DNA of 64,000 nucleotides from Nocardioides sp. CER19 (GTDB lineage Bacteria; Actinomycetota; Actinomycetes; Propionibacteriales; Nocardioidaceae). Position numbers and translations under genes: made by a program. The notes under the pieces were generated by a model. The model was not told where the DNA came from. It ran no database searches and saw only the letters and a program-made list of their open reading frames with translations. Positions 1-12,334 of this stretch are shown piece by piece (the first letter of the stretch is position 1; every line of letters begins with the position of its first letter). The DNA lies in assembly GCF_029846275.1 (NCBI RefSeq), contig NZ_JARVWS010000003.1, positions 1-64,000 of the forward strand. Direction: 5' to 3'.

Positions 1-133
1 TTCGCGGTGATCCTTGCGGGCGGGACGGGCCGCTTCTCGTCCACCGGCCGGTGTTCTTCCGCGCTTGTGCACAGGGTGCACCTCCGGTGGCGGACGGCGT
101 CGGCGCCGGCAGGAACAGTCGGCGGCGGAGGTG

Positions 134-493
134 ATGGACGTGGCAGCGAAGTCAGCTGAAGTGGCGACCGTCAACGAGGTCCGCCTGGTGGGTCGCGTCA
201 GCGGCGCCCCGGAGACCAGGACGATGCCGAGCGGGGACGACCTGGTCTCCTTCCGGCTCGTGGTCGACCGGACGGAGGGCGCCTACCGCGGCAAGCAGCG
301 CGTCGACGTCCTGGACTGCGTGGTCTGGGACGGCCGACGGCAGCGGACGGTGGGTGCGTGGTCGACCGGCGACGTCGTCGAGGTGACCGGCGAGGTGCGC
401 CGGCGCTTCTACCGAGCGCCGAACGGTACCGGCTCGCGCGTGGAGATCGAGGTGCGGACCGCGCGCCTCATCCGTCGCGCATCGAGCGCATGA
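134..493 (+). CDS. Single-stranded DNA-binding protein, short form
   Basis: A single OB-fold SSB of about 119 aa. The strand pattern VNEVRLVGRVSG ... DLVSFRLVVDR ... VLDCVVWDGRRQ ... GDVVEVTGEVRRRFY is typical of SSB, which coats single-stranded DNA in replication and repair. The protein stops just after the OB fold. It lacks the Gly/Pro-rich linker and acidic DDDIPF-type tip that recruit partner proteins, so it is probably an accessory (SsbB-like) paralogue, not the main replicative SSB. ATG 134 is used here. An in-frame GTG at 140 has better spacing to the GGAGG at 127–131 and may be the true start. The 3' end overlaps the convergent DUF1015 gene by 26 nt. Confidence 0.82.
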   Translation: MDVAAKSAEVATVNEVRLVGRVSGAPETRTMPSGDDLVSFRLVVDRTEGAYRGKQRVDVLDCVVWDGRRQRTVGAWSTGDVVEVTGEVRRRFYRAPNGTGSRVEIEVRTARLIRRASSA

Positions 494-1586
494 TCACGCC
501 GACGTGCGGCTTGGGCTGGAACGACGTGGCCTTCTCCGGGAGCAGGCGGCCCGCTTGCGCGGCGTCGAGGACCTGCTCGAAGGTCGGTGGCGGGAGAAGG
601 AGTGCGGTCCCGTGGCGGCGGCGTGCCGCTGCCACCGCCTCCTCCGAGTCGGGGTGGTGCCCGACGGCCCGCGGACCCCGGGGGAGCGCGGGCAGCAGGA
701 CCTCGTGCACGAACTCGACCATGGTTCCCGGACGGGCGGGGATGTGGGCGATGGCCCAGCGGCGGCCGTCGGTCACGGCCACCGTCGCGGGGTCCAGGTC
801 GGCGGCGGTCGTGACCGGGCGGAACTCGATGACGATCCCCAGGGTCGAGAACGCGGCCAGCGCGTCGTCGAGCCGGACGCCGGCGAGCGTCCGGTGAATC
901 GCGCGCAGCTGGAGTGGGGTGTCGCCGTGGTCGACGAGCATGGCCAGACCCGCGTCTGCCGCCGTGCCCGGGCGTCGGGCCTGCATGCGGAGATAGGCGG
1001 CATAGCGGTGGTGGCCGTCGGCGATGAGGGCTCGTGCCCCGGACAGCGCCTCGATGATGGGCGCCGCCTCGTCGGCGTCCCGGATCGCCCACAGCCGGTG
1101 CCGCTGGCCACCGGCATCCTCGAACTGGCGTGCCGGCGGGGAGCCGACCAGCCGTGCCACGTGCTCGCGGAGGGTCCCGCTCGCACGGTGGACGAGCAGG
1201 ATCGGCGCCGGGTTGAGCTGCATCTCCTCCATCCGGTCGGCGAGCTCGTCCGCCTGGGCCGGATGGATGCCTTCATGGGGGAGCACGACGCTGTCGGCCC
1301 GGCTGGTCGCCCGGCGCGCGAGCTCCAGCGTGCCGACGATGCCTCGGACCGTGCGGTCGCCGGTCGTGTACTCATGGACGTAGAGCGCGGCGTGCGGGTC
1401 CGTGCTGATGCGTCCGCGCTCCTCCCACTGCTGGAGACGTGTCGCGACCGACCGAAAGGGGCGTGCGAAGAGCCGTCCCGACGCAGGATCGCCGATCCGC
1501 GAGGGCTGGAGGAGCCGGGCACGAAAGGGGTGGAGGCTCAGCGGGCCGGCCAGGTAGGGCGGGGACACGACATCGCTGGCGTCCAT
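468..1586 (-). CDS. DUF1015 family protein
   Basis: A 372-aa protein of the DUF1015 family, recognised from the DGHHRYAAYLRM motif near residue 190 and the PFRA-type N-terminal segment (LSLHPFRARLL). The biochemical role of the family is not established. The longer open frame upstream is antisense to tlyA and the HAD gene. The real start is taken as the ATG at 1586, where family similarity begins. It diverges from the HAD-phosphatase gene with only about 40 bp between its start and that gene's -10 element, so the two probably share a control region. Its last 26 nt overlap ssb tail to tail. Confidence 0.85.
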   Translation of the reverse strand: MDASDVVSPPYLAGPLSLHPFRARLLQPSRIGDPASGRLFARPFRSVATRLQQWEERGRISTDPHAALYVHEYTTGDRTVRGIVGTLELARRATSRADSVVLPHEGIHPAQADELADRMEEMQLNPAPILLVHRASGTLREHVARLVGSPPARQFEDAGGQRHRLWAIRDADEAAPIIEALSGARALIADGHHRYAAYLRMQARRPGTAADAGLAMLVDHGDTPLQLRAIHRTLAGVRLDDALAAFSTLGIVIEFRPVTTAADLDPATVAVTDGRRWAIAHIPARPGTMVEFVHEVLLPALPRGPRAVGHHPDSEEAVAAARRRHGTALLLPPPTFEQVLDAAQAGRLLPEKATSFQPKPHVGVIMRSMRDG

Positions 1587-1627
1587 CCGGCCATGGTAGT
1601 GATGCGACCCCTGGGACGAGCGCGGAC

Positions 1628-1633
1628 TAGGGT
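1628..1633 (+). promoter_or_regulatory. -10 element TAGGGT of the HAD phosphatase gene
   Basis: TAGGGT ends 7 nt before ATG 1641, which puts transcription start at or next to the start codon. No Shine-Dalgarno sequence is present. This is the usual geometry of leaderless actinobacterial mRNAs. Confidence 0.6.
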
Positions 1634-1640
1634 GGCGGCC

Positions 1641-2636
1641 ATGCTGGGCGCATCCGAGCAGCCGCTGTGCGAGGCCTACGACCTCGCGATGCTCGACCTC
1701 GACGGGGTCGTCTACATCGGTGGGCACGCCGTTCCGGGGGCACCCGAGCGGCTCGACGCCGTGCGGGCGCGGGGTCAGCGGCTCGCCTTCATCACCAACA
1801 ACGCGTCCCGGCCGCCCGAGGTCGTCGCCGCTCACCTCGACGACCTCGGTGTCTCCGCCAGCCCCCATGACGTCGTGACCTCCGCCCAGGCTGCCGCCCG
1901 CCTGCTGCGGGACAAGCTCGGTCCGGACGCGCGGATCGTCGCACTCGGAGCGGTCGGCCTCGTCGAGGCCCTCGCGGCCGAGGGCCTCTCCCCGGTCGGA
2001 GTCGAGGACGATGCCGACGCGCTGGCCACCGGCTACGGGCCCGATGTGCCGTGGCGCGACGTGATGCGGGCGGCGGTCCGGGTGCGCGACGGTCTCTGGT
2101 GGGTGGCGAGCAACAGCGACATGACGATCCCCACGGCTTACGGGACCGCTCCCGGGCACGGCGTCCTGGTCGACCTGCTGCGCCGCTTCTCCGGCGTCGA
2201 GCCGGTCATCGCCGGCAAGCCGGCGCGGCCGCTGCTCGACGAGACGGTGCGACGGGTCGGCGGGACCCGTCCGCTGATGGTGGGTGACCGGCTGGACACC
2301 GACATCGCGGGCGGTCATCACGCCGGCGTCGACTCGTTGCTCGTGCTGACCGGAGTCACCGGGCTCGCCGACCTTGCCGCGGCAACGGCCGACCTGCGCC
2401 CGACCTACATCTCCGCCGACCTGGGCGGCCTCCTCGTCGCGCACCCGGCCGTGGCGCCGCGGGACGGGCGCTGCGCGCTCGGCGGTTGGGACGTGTCCGT
2501 GGCCGACGGTCGGATCGCCGTGGCCGGCGACGGATCGGCGGATGACTGGTGGCGTGCCGTCGCCGTCGTCGCGTGGTGGTGGCTGGACGCCACCGGTTCG
2601 GCCGCGGACGTGAGCGGGCTGAGCGCTCCCCGGTAG
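1641..2636 (+). CDS. HAD-IIA family hydrolase (Rv1692-like phosphatase)
   Basis: A cytosolic HAD-superfamily phosphatase of 331 aa, subclass IIA (NagD/PGP type). Visible motifs are the nucleophile motif DLDGVVYIG (Asp19 and Asp21), FITNNAS for motif II, a GKPARPLLDE lysine motif and VGDRLDTDIAGG for motif IV. Its M. tuberculosis positional counterpart Rv1692 has been described as a glycerol-3-phosphate phosphatase; the same substrate here is inference. The last 60 or so residues (WDVSVADGRIAVAG onward) form a small C-terminal extension seen in actinobacterial members. It is the first gene of the conserved HAD–small protein–tlyA–nadK–recN block. Confidence 0.88.
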   Translation: MLGASEQPLCEAYDLAMLDLDGVVYIGGHAVPGAPERLDAVRARGQRLAFITNNASRPPEVVAAHLDDLGVSASPHDVVTSAQAAARLLRDKLGPDARIVALGAVGLVEALAAEGLSPVGVEDDADALATGYGPDVPWRDVMRAAVRVRDGLWWVASNSDMTIPTAYGTAPGHGVLVDLLRRFSGVEPVIAGKPARPLLDETVRRVGGTRPLMVGDRLDTDIAGGHHAGVDSLLVLTGVTGLADLAAATADLRPTYISADLGGLLVAHPAVAPRDGRCALGGWDVSVADGRIAVAGDGSADDWWRAVAVVAWWWLDATGSAADVSGLSAPR

Positions 2637-2639
2637 CCT
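2634..2639 (+). promoter_or_regulatory. -10 element TAGCCT overlapping the HAD stop codon
   Basis: The TAG stop codon of the HAD gene is also the first three bases of TAGCCT, which lies 7 nt before ATG 2647. It suggests an internal leaderless promoter for the 61-aa gene and tlyA. Confidence 0.5.
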
Positions 2640-2646
2640 CTGCGGC

Positions 2647-2832
2647 ATGAGCGAGGACCAGTCGTACGACAGCCAGGAGCCGGTGCGCACGGGCGTTCCG
2701 GCGGTCGACGCCGTCCTCGACGCGGTGGAGCAGGCCGCCGAGCTGCCGGCCGACGAGCAGGTCGCCGTGTTCGAGCGCGCCCACGAGCAGCTGCGCCGCG
2801 CCCTCGACGGCCGCGCGGACGAGCCCTCCTGA
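2647..2832 (+). CDS. Small conserved acidic protein (Rv1693 position)
   Basis: A 61-aa acidic, alanine-rich protein, probably helical (VDAVLDAVEQAAELPADEQ, then VAVFERAHEQLRRAL). A gene of nearly the same size (Rv1693) lies between the HAD phosphatase and tlyA in M. tuberculosis, so conserved position supports it being real. No catalytic motif is visible and the function is unknown. It sits 14 nt before tlyA and is probably co-transcribed with it. Confidence 0.75.
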   Translation: MSEDQSYDSQEPVRTGVPAVDAVLDAVEQAAELPADEQVAVFERAHEQLRRALDGRADEPS

Positions 2833-2846
2833 CCGGCGGACGACAC

Positions 2847-3731
2847 GTGCCACCGCGCCGCCTGCGCCTCGACGCCGAGCTCGTCCGTCGGCGGCTCGCC
2901 CGCTCCCGGGAGCACGCCAGCGAGCTGATCGCCGCCGGTCGCGTCACCGTCTCCGGCGTCGTCGCCACCAAGCCGGCGACCGGGGTCACCACCGACGTCG
3001 CTCTCGTCGTCAAGGACGACCCGCTCACCCCCGACTACGTCTCCCGTGGTGCGCACAAGCTGGCGGGCGCTCTCGCGGCTTTCGAGCCGTTGGGCCTCAC
3101 CGTCGCCGGTCGCCGGTGCCTCGACGCCGGTGCGTCGACCGGCGGCTTCACCGACGTGCTGCTGCGCCGCGGAGCCGCCGAGGTCGTCGCCGTCGACGTG
3201 GGCTACGGCCAGCTCGCCTGGAAGCTCCAGCAGGACGAACGCGTCGAGGTGCACGACCGCACCAACGTCCGCGAGCTGACGCCCGAGCTGATCGGCGGGC
3301 CGGTCGACGTCGTCGTCGGTGACCTGTCCTTCATCTCCCTGACCCTCGTCCTCGACGCGCTGCTCGGCGTGACGGCGCCGGACGGCGACCTCGCGCTCAT
3401 GGTGAAGCCGCAGTTCGAGGTCGGCAAGGAGCGCGTCGGCAAGGGTGGGGTGGTGCGGGAGTCGGCGCTGCGCGCGGAGGCCGTCAACGCCGTCGCTGCC
3501 GCGGCTGCCGCGCGCGGCTGGGGCGCCCGGTCGGTGACGACGAGCCCGCTGCCGGGCCCTTCGGGCAACGTCGAGTTCTTCCTGTGGCTGCGCCGCGGCG
3601 ACGCCACCGTGGACGCCGATGCCATTGCTCAGGCGGTGCACGACAAGGTCGGCCTCGATGGGCGTCTCGGCGATCACACGACGGCCACCTCCGACGGACC
3701 GTCGACGGAGGGTGAGAGGGTGGAGCCGTGA
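2847..3731 (+). CDS. tlyA: TlyA family rRNA (cytidine-2'-O)-methyltransferase
   Basis: A 294-aa protein with an N-terminal S4 RNA-binding domain (LDAELVRRRLARSREHASEL, residues about 7–60) and a FtsJ-like SAM methyltransferase domain. The SAM motif is CLDAGASTGGFTDVLL near residue 92, and GDLSFISL and KPQFEVGKERVGKGGVV contain the later catalytic segments. TlyA 2'-O-methylates 16S and 23S rRNA, and the modification is needed for capreomycin sensitivity in mycobacteria. The start is GTG 2847. The stop overlaps the nadK start by 4 nt (GTGA), consistent with translational coupling. Confidence 0.93.
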   Translation: MPPRRLRLDAELVRRRLARSREHASELIAAGRVTVSGVVATKPATGVTTDVALVVKDDPLTPDYVSRGAHKLAGALAAFEPLGLTVAGRRCLDAGASTGGFTDVLLRRGAAEVVAVDVGYGQLAWKLQQDERVEVHDRTNVRELTPELIGGPVDVVVGDLSFISLTLVLDALLGVTAPDGDLALMVKPQFEVGKERVGKGGVVRESALRAEAVNAVAAAAAARGWGARSVTTSPLPGPSGNVEFFLWLRRGDATVDADAIAQAVHDKVGLDGRLGDHTTATSDGPSTEGERVEP

Positions 3732-4678
3732 CCGACCCGACGCCCTCCGACACCGTGCGCCGCGTCCTGATGCTGACCCACACCGGCCGCCCGGAGGCCC
3801 GCGAGGTGGCCGGCGCCTTCTGCAAGGCGCTCGTCGGTCACGGCCTCATCGTCCGGCTGCCCGAGGCGGAGGCCGCCGACCTCGGCGTCGACGCGCAGGA
3901 AGGGCTCGAGCTGGCGCCCGCGGAGGGCGATCCCGCTCTCGACTGCGAGCTCGTCCTCGTCATCGGTGGCGACGGCACCATCCTGCGCGCGGCCGAGGTG
4001 ACCCATGCCAGCGGGACGCCCGTGCTCGGGGTCAACCTGGGACACGTCGGCTTCCTCGCCGAGGCCGAGTACGACGACGTCGAGTCGACGATCGACGCGA
4101 TCGTGAACCGCCGCTACGTCGCGGAGGACCGGCTCACCCTCGACGTGCGGGTCTACACCGACGGCGTCGAGGTCTTCCGGACGTTCGCCGTCAACGAGGC
4201 CAGCGTGGAGAAGGCCGCCCGGGAGCGGATGCTCGAGGTCATCATCGAGGTCGACGACCGACCCCTGTCCCGGTTCGGCTGTGACGGCGTGGTCTGTGCG
4301 ACGCCCACCGGGTCGACCGCCTACAACTTCAGCGCCGGCGGTCCGGTCGTGTGGCCGGCCGTGGAGGCGCTGCTCATGGTCCCGATCAGCGCCCACGCGC
4401 TGTTCGCGCGCCCGCTCGTCGTGGCGCCCACCTCCGAGCTCGCGGTGGAGGTGATCAGCCGTACGGACGGGGCCGGCGTGCTCTGGTGCGACGGACGGCG
4501 TGCCTTCGACCTGCCGCCCGGCGCGCGGATCGAGGTGACCCGCGGCGACCGTCCGGTGCGGCTCGTGCGCCTGCACGAGGCGCCGTTCACCGACCGCCTC
4601 GTGGCGAAGTTCGACCTCCCGGTCCACGGCTGGCGTGGCGCTGCGGAGCGGCTGCGACGGGAGCGTGGCGATGCTTGA
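3728..4678 (+). CDS. nadK: NAD kinase
   Basis: An ATP/polyphosphate-NAD kinase of 316 aa making NADP+ from NAD+ in the cytosol. The hallmark GGDGT motif (VIGGDGTILRAA) is near residue 80. The NE motif (FAVNEASVEK) and the glycine-rich segment TPTGSTAYNFSAGGP follow near residues 155 and 195. Length and motif order match actinobacterial NadK. It starts inside the tlyA stop and overlaps recN by 8 nt, so tlyA-nadK-recN form one operon, as in many actinobacteria. Confidence 0.95.
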   Translation: MTDPTPSDTVRRVLMLTHTGRPEAREVAGAFCKALVGHGLIVRLPEAEAADLGVDAQEGLELAPAEGDPALDCELVLVIGGDGTILRAAEVTHASGTPVLGVNLGHVGFLAEAEYDDVESTIDAIVNRRYVAEDRLTLDVRVYTDGVEVFRTFAVNEASVEKAARERMLEVIIEVDDRPLSRFGCDGVVCATPTGSTAYNFSAGGPVVWPAVEALLMVPISAHALFARPLVVAPTSELAVEVISRTDGAGVLWCDGRRAFDLPPGARIEVTRGDRPVRLVRLHEAPFTDRLVAKFDLPVHGWRGAAERLRRERGDA

Positions 4679-6416
4679 GGAGATCAGGATCTCGTCGCTC
4701 GGCGTGATCGAGGACTCGGTGCTCGAGCTCGGCCCGGGCCTGACCGTCATCAGCGGTGAGACGGGTGCCGGCAAGACGATGATCGTGACGGCCCTCGGCC
4801 TGCTGCTCGGCGGCCGCGCCGACTCCGGGGCGGTCCGGAGCGGTGCCCGTACGGCACGCGTCGAGGGGATCGTCGACGCCACCCGTCTCGCGTCGTTCGC
4901 CGAGTCTGTCGACGAGGCCGGCGGCGAGGTGGAGGACGGCCGCGTCGTCCTGGCCCGCAGCGTCGCCGCGGAGGGACGCTCGCGGGCGTTCGTCGGGGGA
5001 GCCGCGGTCCCCATCACGACGCTCGCCGAGGTGGCCGAGCCGCTCGTCGCCGTCCACGGCCAGTCGGACCAGCACCGGCTGCTCCGCGCACGGGCTCAGC
5101 GCGACGCGCTCGACCGGTTCGGCGGTGCGCCGATCGCCGAGGCGCTCGAGCGCTACCGGACGCTCCATCGGCGGCTGCAGGACGTCGAGGCCGAGCTCGA
5201 CGACGTCACCGCGTCCCAGCGGGAGCGGGCCCGCGAGGCCGACCTGCTCCGCTTCGGGCTCGCCGAGATCGAAGCGGTCGACCCGCAGCCGGGGGAGGAC
5301 GCCGCCCTCGCGACCGAAGAGTCGCGACTGGGCTTCGCCGACACGCTGCGCACCGCCGCCGAGCAGGCGCGGGAGGCGCTGTCCAGCGAGGACGGCGCCC
5401 CGGACGCGCTCGGGACGGTAAGCGCCGCCCGTGCGCAGCTCGAGGCAGTCCGCGAGCACGACACGGAGGCCGGCGAGCTCGCCGACCGGCTGGCGGAGGT
5501 CAGCTATCTGCTGTCCGACGCCGCGGCCGACGTGGCGTCCTACGCCGCGCGGATCGAGACCGACCCGGCGCGTCTCGCGGGCGTGTCGGAACGGCGCGCG
5601 GCGCTGACCGCGCTCACCCGCAAGTACGGCGACACGATCGACGAGGTCCTCGCGTGGTCGGCGACCTCCGCCGCCCGCCTGCTCGATCTCGACGGGACCG
5701 ACGAGCGCATCGAGGGGCTCCGCGCCGAGCGGAGCCGGCTGCGTGACGAGCTGGCCGACGTCGCGGGCGAGCTGTCGGGCCTGCGCGCCGAGGCCGCCGG
5801 CCGCCTGGCCGCGGAGGTGACCGACGAGCTGACGCGGCTCGCCATGCCGCACGCCCGGCTGTCCGTGGACGTGCGGCAGACCGAGCTGCCGGCGCCGGAG
5901 GCCGGCGCCGGACGAGAGCCGCTGCGGGTGGGCAAGCGGTGGCTCCGCTTCGGCAGCTCGGGGGTCGACGAGGTCGAGCTGCTGCTCGCCGCCAACTCCG
6001 GCTCCGACCCGCGCCCGCTCGACAAGGGCGCCTCGGGCGGCGAGCTGTCGCGCGTGATGCTCGCGCTCGAGGTCGCGCTGGCGGGCACCAGCCCGGTGCC
6101 GACCTTCGTCTTCGACGAGGTCGATGCCGGCGTGGGCGGCGCCGCGGCCGTCGAGGTGGGTCGCCGGCTGGCCCAGCTGGCCCGGTCCGCGCAGGTCCTG
6201 GTCGTCACCCACCTCCCGCAGGTGGCGGCCTACGCCGACCACCACGTGGTCGTCGAGAAGTCGAGCGACGGCAGCGTGACCAGCTCCGGGCTGACGCGCC
6301 TCGACGACGCCGGACGGGAGCGCGAGCTCTCGCGGATGCTCGCGGGCCTCACCGACTCCGACACGGCGCTGGCGCACGCTCGCGAGCTGCTCGAGGTGGC
6401 TCGCTCCGCACGCTGA
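4671..6416 (+). CDS. recN: DNA repair protein RecN
   Basis: An SMC-like ATPase of 581 aa involved in double-strand-break repair. Walker A (SGETGAGKTMIV) is at about residue 30. A coiled-coil-like central region rich in Glu, Arg and Leu spans about residues 155–390. The ABC signature GASGGELSRVML and Walker B TFVFDEVDAGVGG lie near residues 450 and 480. The start is ATG 4671, where similarity begins (MLEEIRISSLGVIEDS) and which overlaps the nadK end by 8 nt. Upstream in-frame starts would only add unconserved residues. Confidence 0.95.
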   Translation: MLEEIRISSLGVIEDSVLELGPGLTVISGETGAGKTMIVTALGLLLGGRADSGAVRSGARTARVEGIVDATRLASFAESVDEAGGEVEDGRVVLARSVAAEGRSRAFVGGAAVPITTLAEVAEPLVAVHGQSDQHRLLRARAQRDALDRFGGAPIAEALERYRTLHRRLQDVEAELDDVTASQRERAREADLLRFGLAEIEAVDPQPGEDAALATEESRLGFADTLRTAAEQAREALSSEDGAPDALGTVSAARAQLEAVREHDTEAGELADRLAEVSYLLSDAAADVASYAARIETDPARLAGVSERRAALTALTRKYGDTIDEVLAWSATSAARLLDLDGTDERIEGLRAERSRLRDELADVAGELSGLRAEAAGRLAAEVTDELTRLAMPHARLSVDVRQTELPAPEAGAGREPLRVGKRWLRFGSSGVDEVELLLAANSGSDPRPLDKGASGGELSRVMLALEVALAGTSPVPTFVFDEVDAGVGGAAAVEVGRRLAQLARSAQVLVVTHLPQVAAYADHHVVVEKSSDGSVTSSGLTRLDDAGRERELSRMLAGLTDSDTALAHARELLEVARSAR

Positions 6417-6473
6417 CACGCCGACGGAGCGCTGCCACGACGGTGCCTCGTCGGATGTGAGGATGAAGGAGCC

Positions 6474-7618
6474 ATGAGACTCCCCAGCCGATCCTCCACC
6501 GCCACCGACCTCGGGACCGGCGTGCGTGGTGCCGTCCGCGCCGGCCGGCCGACCCGCTCGCTGCTCAACCGCCTCGAGCCCGGGGACGTCGCCGTCATCG
6601 ACCACCTCGACCTCGACCAGGGGACCGCGCGCGCGATCGTCGATGCCCGCGTGGCCGCCGTCGTCAACGCGCAGCCGATGATCTCGGGCCGCTACGCCAA
6701 CCTCGGGCCGGAGATCCTCGCCGAGGCCGGCATCGTCCTCGTCGAGGGGATCGGCGGCTCCGCCTTCGCGCGTCTCGCCGAGACGGACGTCGCCACGGTC
6801 CGCGACGGTGGGGTCTACGACGGTGCGCAGCTCATCGCCGAGGGCCGGGCGCTCGACCTGGACGACGTACGCCTGGCCATGGCCGAGGCCCGTGCCGGCC
6901 TGGCCGCCCAGCTGGAGACCTTCACGCACAACAGCAGCGAGCTCCTCCGCCGCGAGCAGCACGTGCTGCTCGACGGCTCCGGCCTCCCGATGCTCCACAC
7001 GCCCCTGGACGCGCGTCCGGTGGTGGTCGTCGCGCAGGCGCGACCCGCCGAGCTGGCCCAGGTCAAGCGCTTCGTGCGCGAGCAGCGACCCGTCGTCGTC
7101 GCCGTCGACGCCGCGGCCGCGAGGCTCCGCAAGGCCGGCATCAAGCCGGACGTCGTCGTGCTCTCCGGTGCCGAGTCGCTCCCCGAGGCGAAGGTGCTCC
7201 GCGGTGCCCGTGACGTCGTGGTCGTCCAGCGTGCCGACGCCGCCCCCGGGGTCACCGAGGGCCTGGCGCGGATGGGGATCTCCCCGCACCTCGTCGCCAC
7301 GACCGTGTCGACCGAGGACGCGGCGCTGCTCGTCGCCAACGCCGGTCGACCCAGCCTCGTCGTCGGCGTCGGCCTGACCGCGACGTTGGAGGACTTCCTC
7401 GACCGGCGTCGCTCGGGCCTGGCCGGCAGCTACCTCACCCGCCTCGTGCTCGGCCCGCGCCTGGTCGACGCGGCGGCGCTGCCGCTGCTCTACACCGGGC
7501 GGGTACGGCCCTGGCACGTCGGACTCTCGGTGCTCGCCGGCCTGGCCGCGGTCGCTGCCTCCATCGCGACCACCGCCGTCGGTCACGACTGGGCCCAGCA
7601 GCTGGTGGAGCTGGTCCG

Positions 7619-7622
<4 letters not shown>
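6474..7622 (+). CDS. steA: SteA-like cytokinetic ring protein (Rv1697 homologue)
   Basis: A 382-aa protein with a thiamin-pyrophosphokinase-like fold region and a C-terminal membrane helix (HVGLSVLAGLAAVAASIATTAV, about residues 346–367) followed by a short tail. Corynebacterium glutamicum SteA works with SteB at the septum in daughter-cell separation and cell-wall hydrolase control. Both the domain pattern and the order recN–steA–steB–pyrG match. A good Shine-Dalgarno (AAGGAG) precedes ATG 6474. The stop overlaps the next start by 4 nt. The name rests on homology and context. Confidence 0.82.
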
Positions 7623-10771
<3,149 letters not shown>

Positions 10772-10775
<4 letters not shown>

Positions 10776-11716
10776 CCGACGCCGGTCCCGTCGCCCGCGC
10801 CGTGCGTGCCTACCTCGACCACCTCACGGTCGAGCGCGGTGTCGCGGCCAACACGCTGGCGTCCTACCGGCGGGACCTGCGTCGCTACCAGGGTTTCCTC
10901 GACGCCCGGGGGATCACCGACCTGGGGGAGGTCTCCGAGCAGACGGTGACCGACTTCCTGGCGGCCCTGCGCGAGGGCGACGCCGACCACCCGCCGCTGG
11001 GCGCCAGCTCGGCGGCCCGCACCGTCGTCGCGGTGCGCGGCTTCCACCGGTTCGCGGTCTCCGACGGCCTGACGGAGGCCGACCCGGCGGCCGGCGTACG
11101 ACCGCCACGGCCGGCCAAGCGGCTGCCCAAGGCCCTCCCGTTGGCCGACGTGGAGGCCATCCTCGAGACCGCAGGGGCACCGGGCACCACGCTCGCGCTG
11201 CGGGACCGCGCCCTGCTGGAGGTGCTCTACGGCACGGGCGCCCGGATCTCCGAGGCCGCCGGGCTGGACGTCGACGACGTCGACCTCGTCGACGGCACCG
11301 TGCTGCTGCGCGGCAAGGGCGGCAAGCAGCGGCTGGTGCCGATCGGGTCCTACGCCCGCGCGGCGGTGGAGGCCTACCTCGTCCGGGGACGGCCGGGGCT
11401 GGCCATGGTCTCGAGCGGTGCGACCAGCGAGCGGGCCGGAGCGCTCTTCCTCAACTCGCGCGGCGGGCGGCTCTCGCGCCAGTCCGCGTGGACAGTGCTG
11501 GTGCGCGCCGCCGAGCGGGCGGGCGTGACCCACGACGTCTCCCCGCACACGCTGCGCCACTCGTTCGCCACCCACCTGCTCGACGGCGGAGCCGACGTCC
11601 GCGTCGTGCAGGAGCTGCTCGGCCACGCGTCCGTGACGACGACCCAGATCTACACCCTCGTGACGGTGGACAACCTGCGCGAGGTGTTCGCCGCCGCGCA
11701 CCCGCGCGCTCGCTGA
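10772..11716 (+). CDS. xerD: Tyrosine recombinase XerD
   Basis: A tyrosine site-specific recombinase of 314 aa resolving chromosome dimers at dif. The N-terminal SAM-like core-binding domain ([20 protein letters not shown]) covers residues 11–95. The catalytic domain contains Arg in [12 protein letters not shown], Lys in [10 protein letters not shown], the His-x-x-Arg box [17 protein letters not shown], His in [13 protein letters not shown] and the terminal nucleophile Tyr in TQIYTLV. All catalytic residues are present. ATG 10772 gives a 4-nt overlap with the Nudix stop. Position next to pyrG and Nudix equals M. tuberculosis Rv1701. Confidence 0.93.
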
Positions 11717-11723
11717 GCGACGG

Positions 11724-12266
11724 TCAGGTCCAGCGCTCCGAGCGCGCGTGCTGGAAGATCAGGTTCGTCTCGGTCAGCGCGACGTCCGGGTTGCTGGACA
11801 GGTGCTGGATGACGAACGCGTTGAGGCCGTCGGTGCCGGCCGCGGCGACGTGCACGAAGAAGTCGTGGCCGCCGCCGAGCAGGAACACGTTGAGCACACC
11901 CGGCAGGGCCGCGAGCTGCCGCATGAACGCCTCCAGTCGCGACCGCGCGTGACCATGCATGCGGACGGCGATCATCGCCTGCAGCGGACGGCCGGCCAGG
12001 CTGGGGTCGATGTCGGCGTGGAAGCCTCGTACGACGCCCGACTCCCGCAGCGCCCGGATCCTGCCGAGGCACGTCGAGGGTGCGATGCCGGCCTTGGCCG
12101 CCAGCGCGTTGTTGGGCTGGCGGGCGTCGGCGGAGAGCTCGGCGAGCAGGATGCGGTCGATGTCGTCGAGGTCGGGAGCGACGACACCCGCCCGATCCAG
12201 CACTGCCCGAACATCCTTCGCACGACCGGTCGTGCGGGCATCGAGGGCTGAAGGTTCGGCGGTCAT
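11724..12266 (-). CDS. Lrp/AsnC family transcriptional regulator
   Basis: A 180-aa Lrp/AsnC regulator. A helix-turn-helix spans about residues 34–85 (LDDIDRILLAELSADARQPN followed by ALAAKAGIAPSTCLGRIRAL). The C-terminal RAM effector-binding domain follows (LQAMIAVRMHGHARSRLEAF to about residue 170). A 33-residue N-terminal extension precedes the usual start. It diverges from ald across 68 bp; Lrp-type regulators such as AldR control ald in mycobacteria, so alanine-responsive control of ald is a reasonable inference. A TAGATT hexamer (12273–12278, minus strand) ends 6 nt before its ATG, implying a leaderless transcript. Confidence 0.87.
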   Translation of the reverse strand: MTAEPSALDARTTGRAKDVRAVLDRAGVVAPDLDDIDRILLAELSADARQPNNALAAKAGIAPSTCLGRIRALRESGVVRGFHADIDPSLAGRPLQAMIAVRMHGHARSRLEAFMRQLAALPGVLNVFLLGGGHDFFVHVAAAGTDGLNAFVIQHLSSNPDVALTETNLIFQHARSERWT

Positions 12267-12334
12267 GGGTGCAATCTAGCGAATCTTGTTCATCACCCTG
12301 GCGGCACGCCGAAGATCCGGCCGACAATCGCCGC
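12267..12334. promoter_or_regulatory. Divergent lrp/ald control region
   Basis: A 68-bp region between the two starts. On the minus strand TAGATT (12273–12278) lies 6 nt from the lrp ATG. On the plus strand GACAAT (12322–12327) lies 7 nt from the ald ATG. Both transcripts would be leaderless. The roughly 40 bp between the two -10 elements is the likely place for the Lrp-type operator, but no clear palindrome stands out. Confidence 0.55.

Noticed and set aside
1587-3677. Upstream part of a 1069-codon minus-strand frame antisense to the HAD gene and tlyA
   Set aside because: Only the last 372 codons match DUF1015. The rest mirrors the codon structure of tlyA and the HAD gene, a usual effect of high GC.
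4587-7586. A 999-codon minus-strand open frame opposite recN and the SteA-like gene
   Set aside because: No domain is recognisable, and composition (Gly, Arg, Asp, Val-rich) fits an antisense shadow of two well-supported genes.
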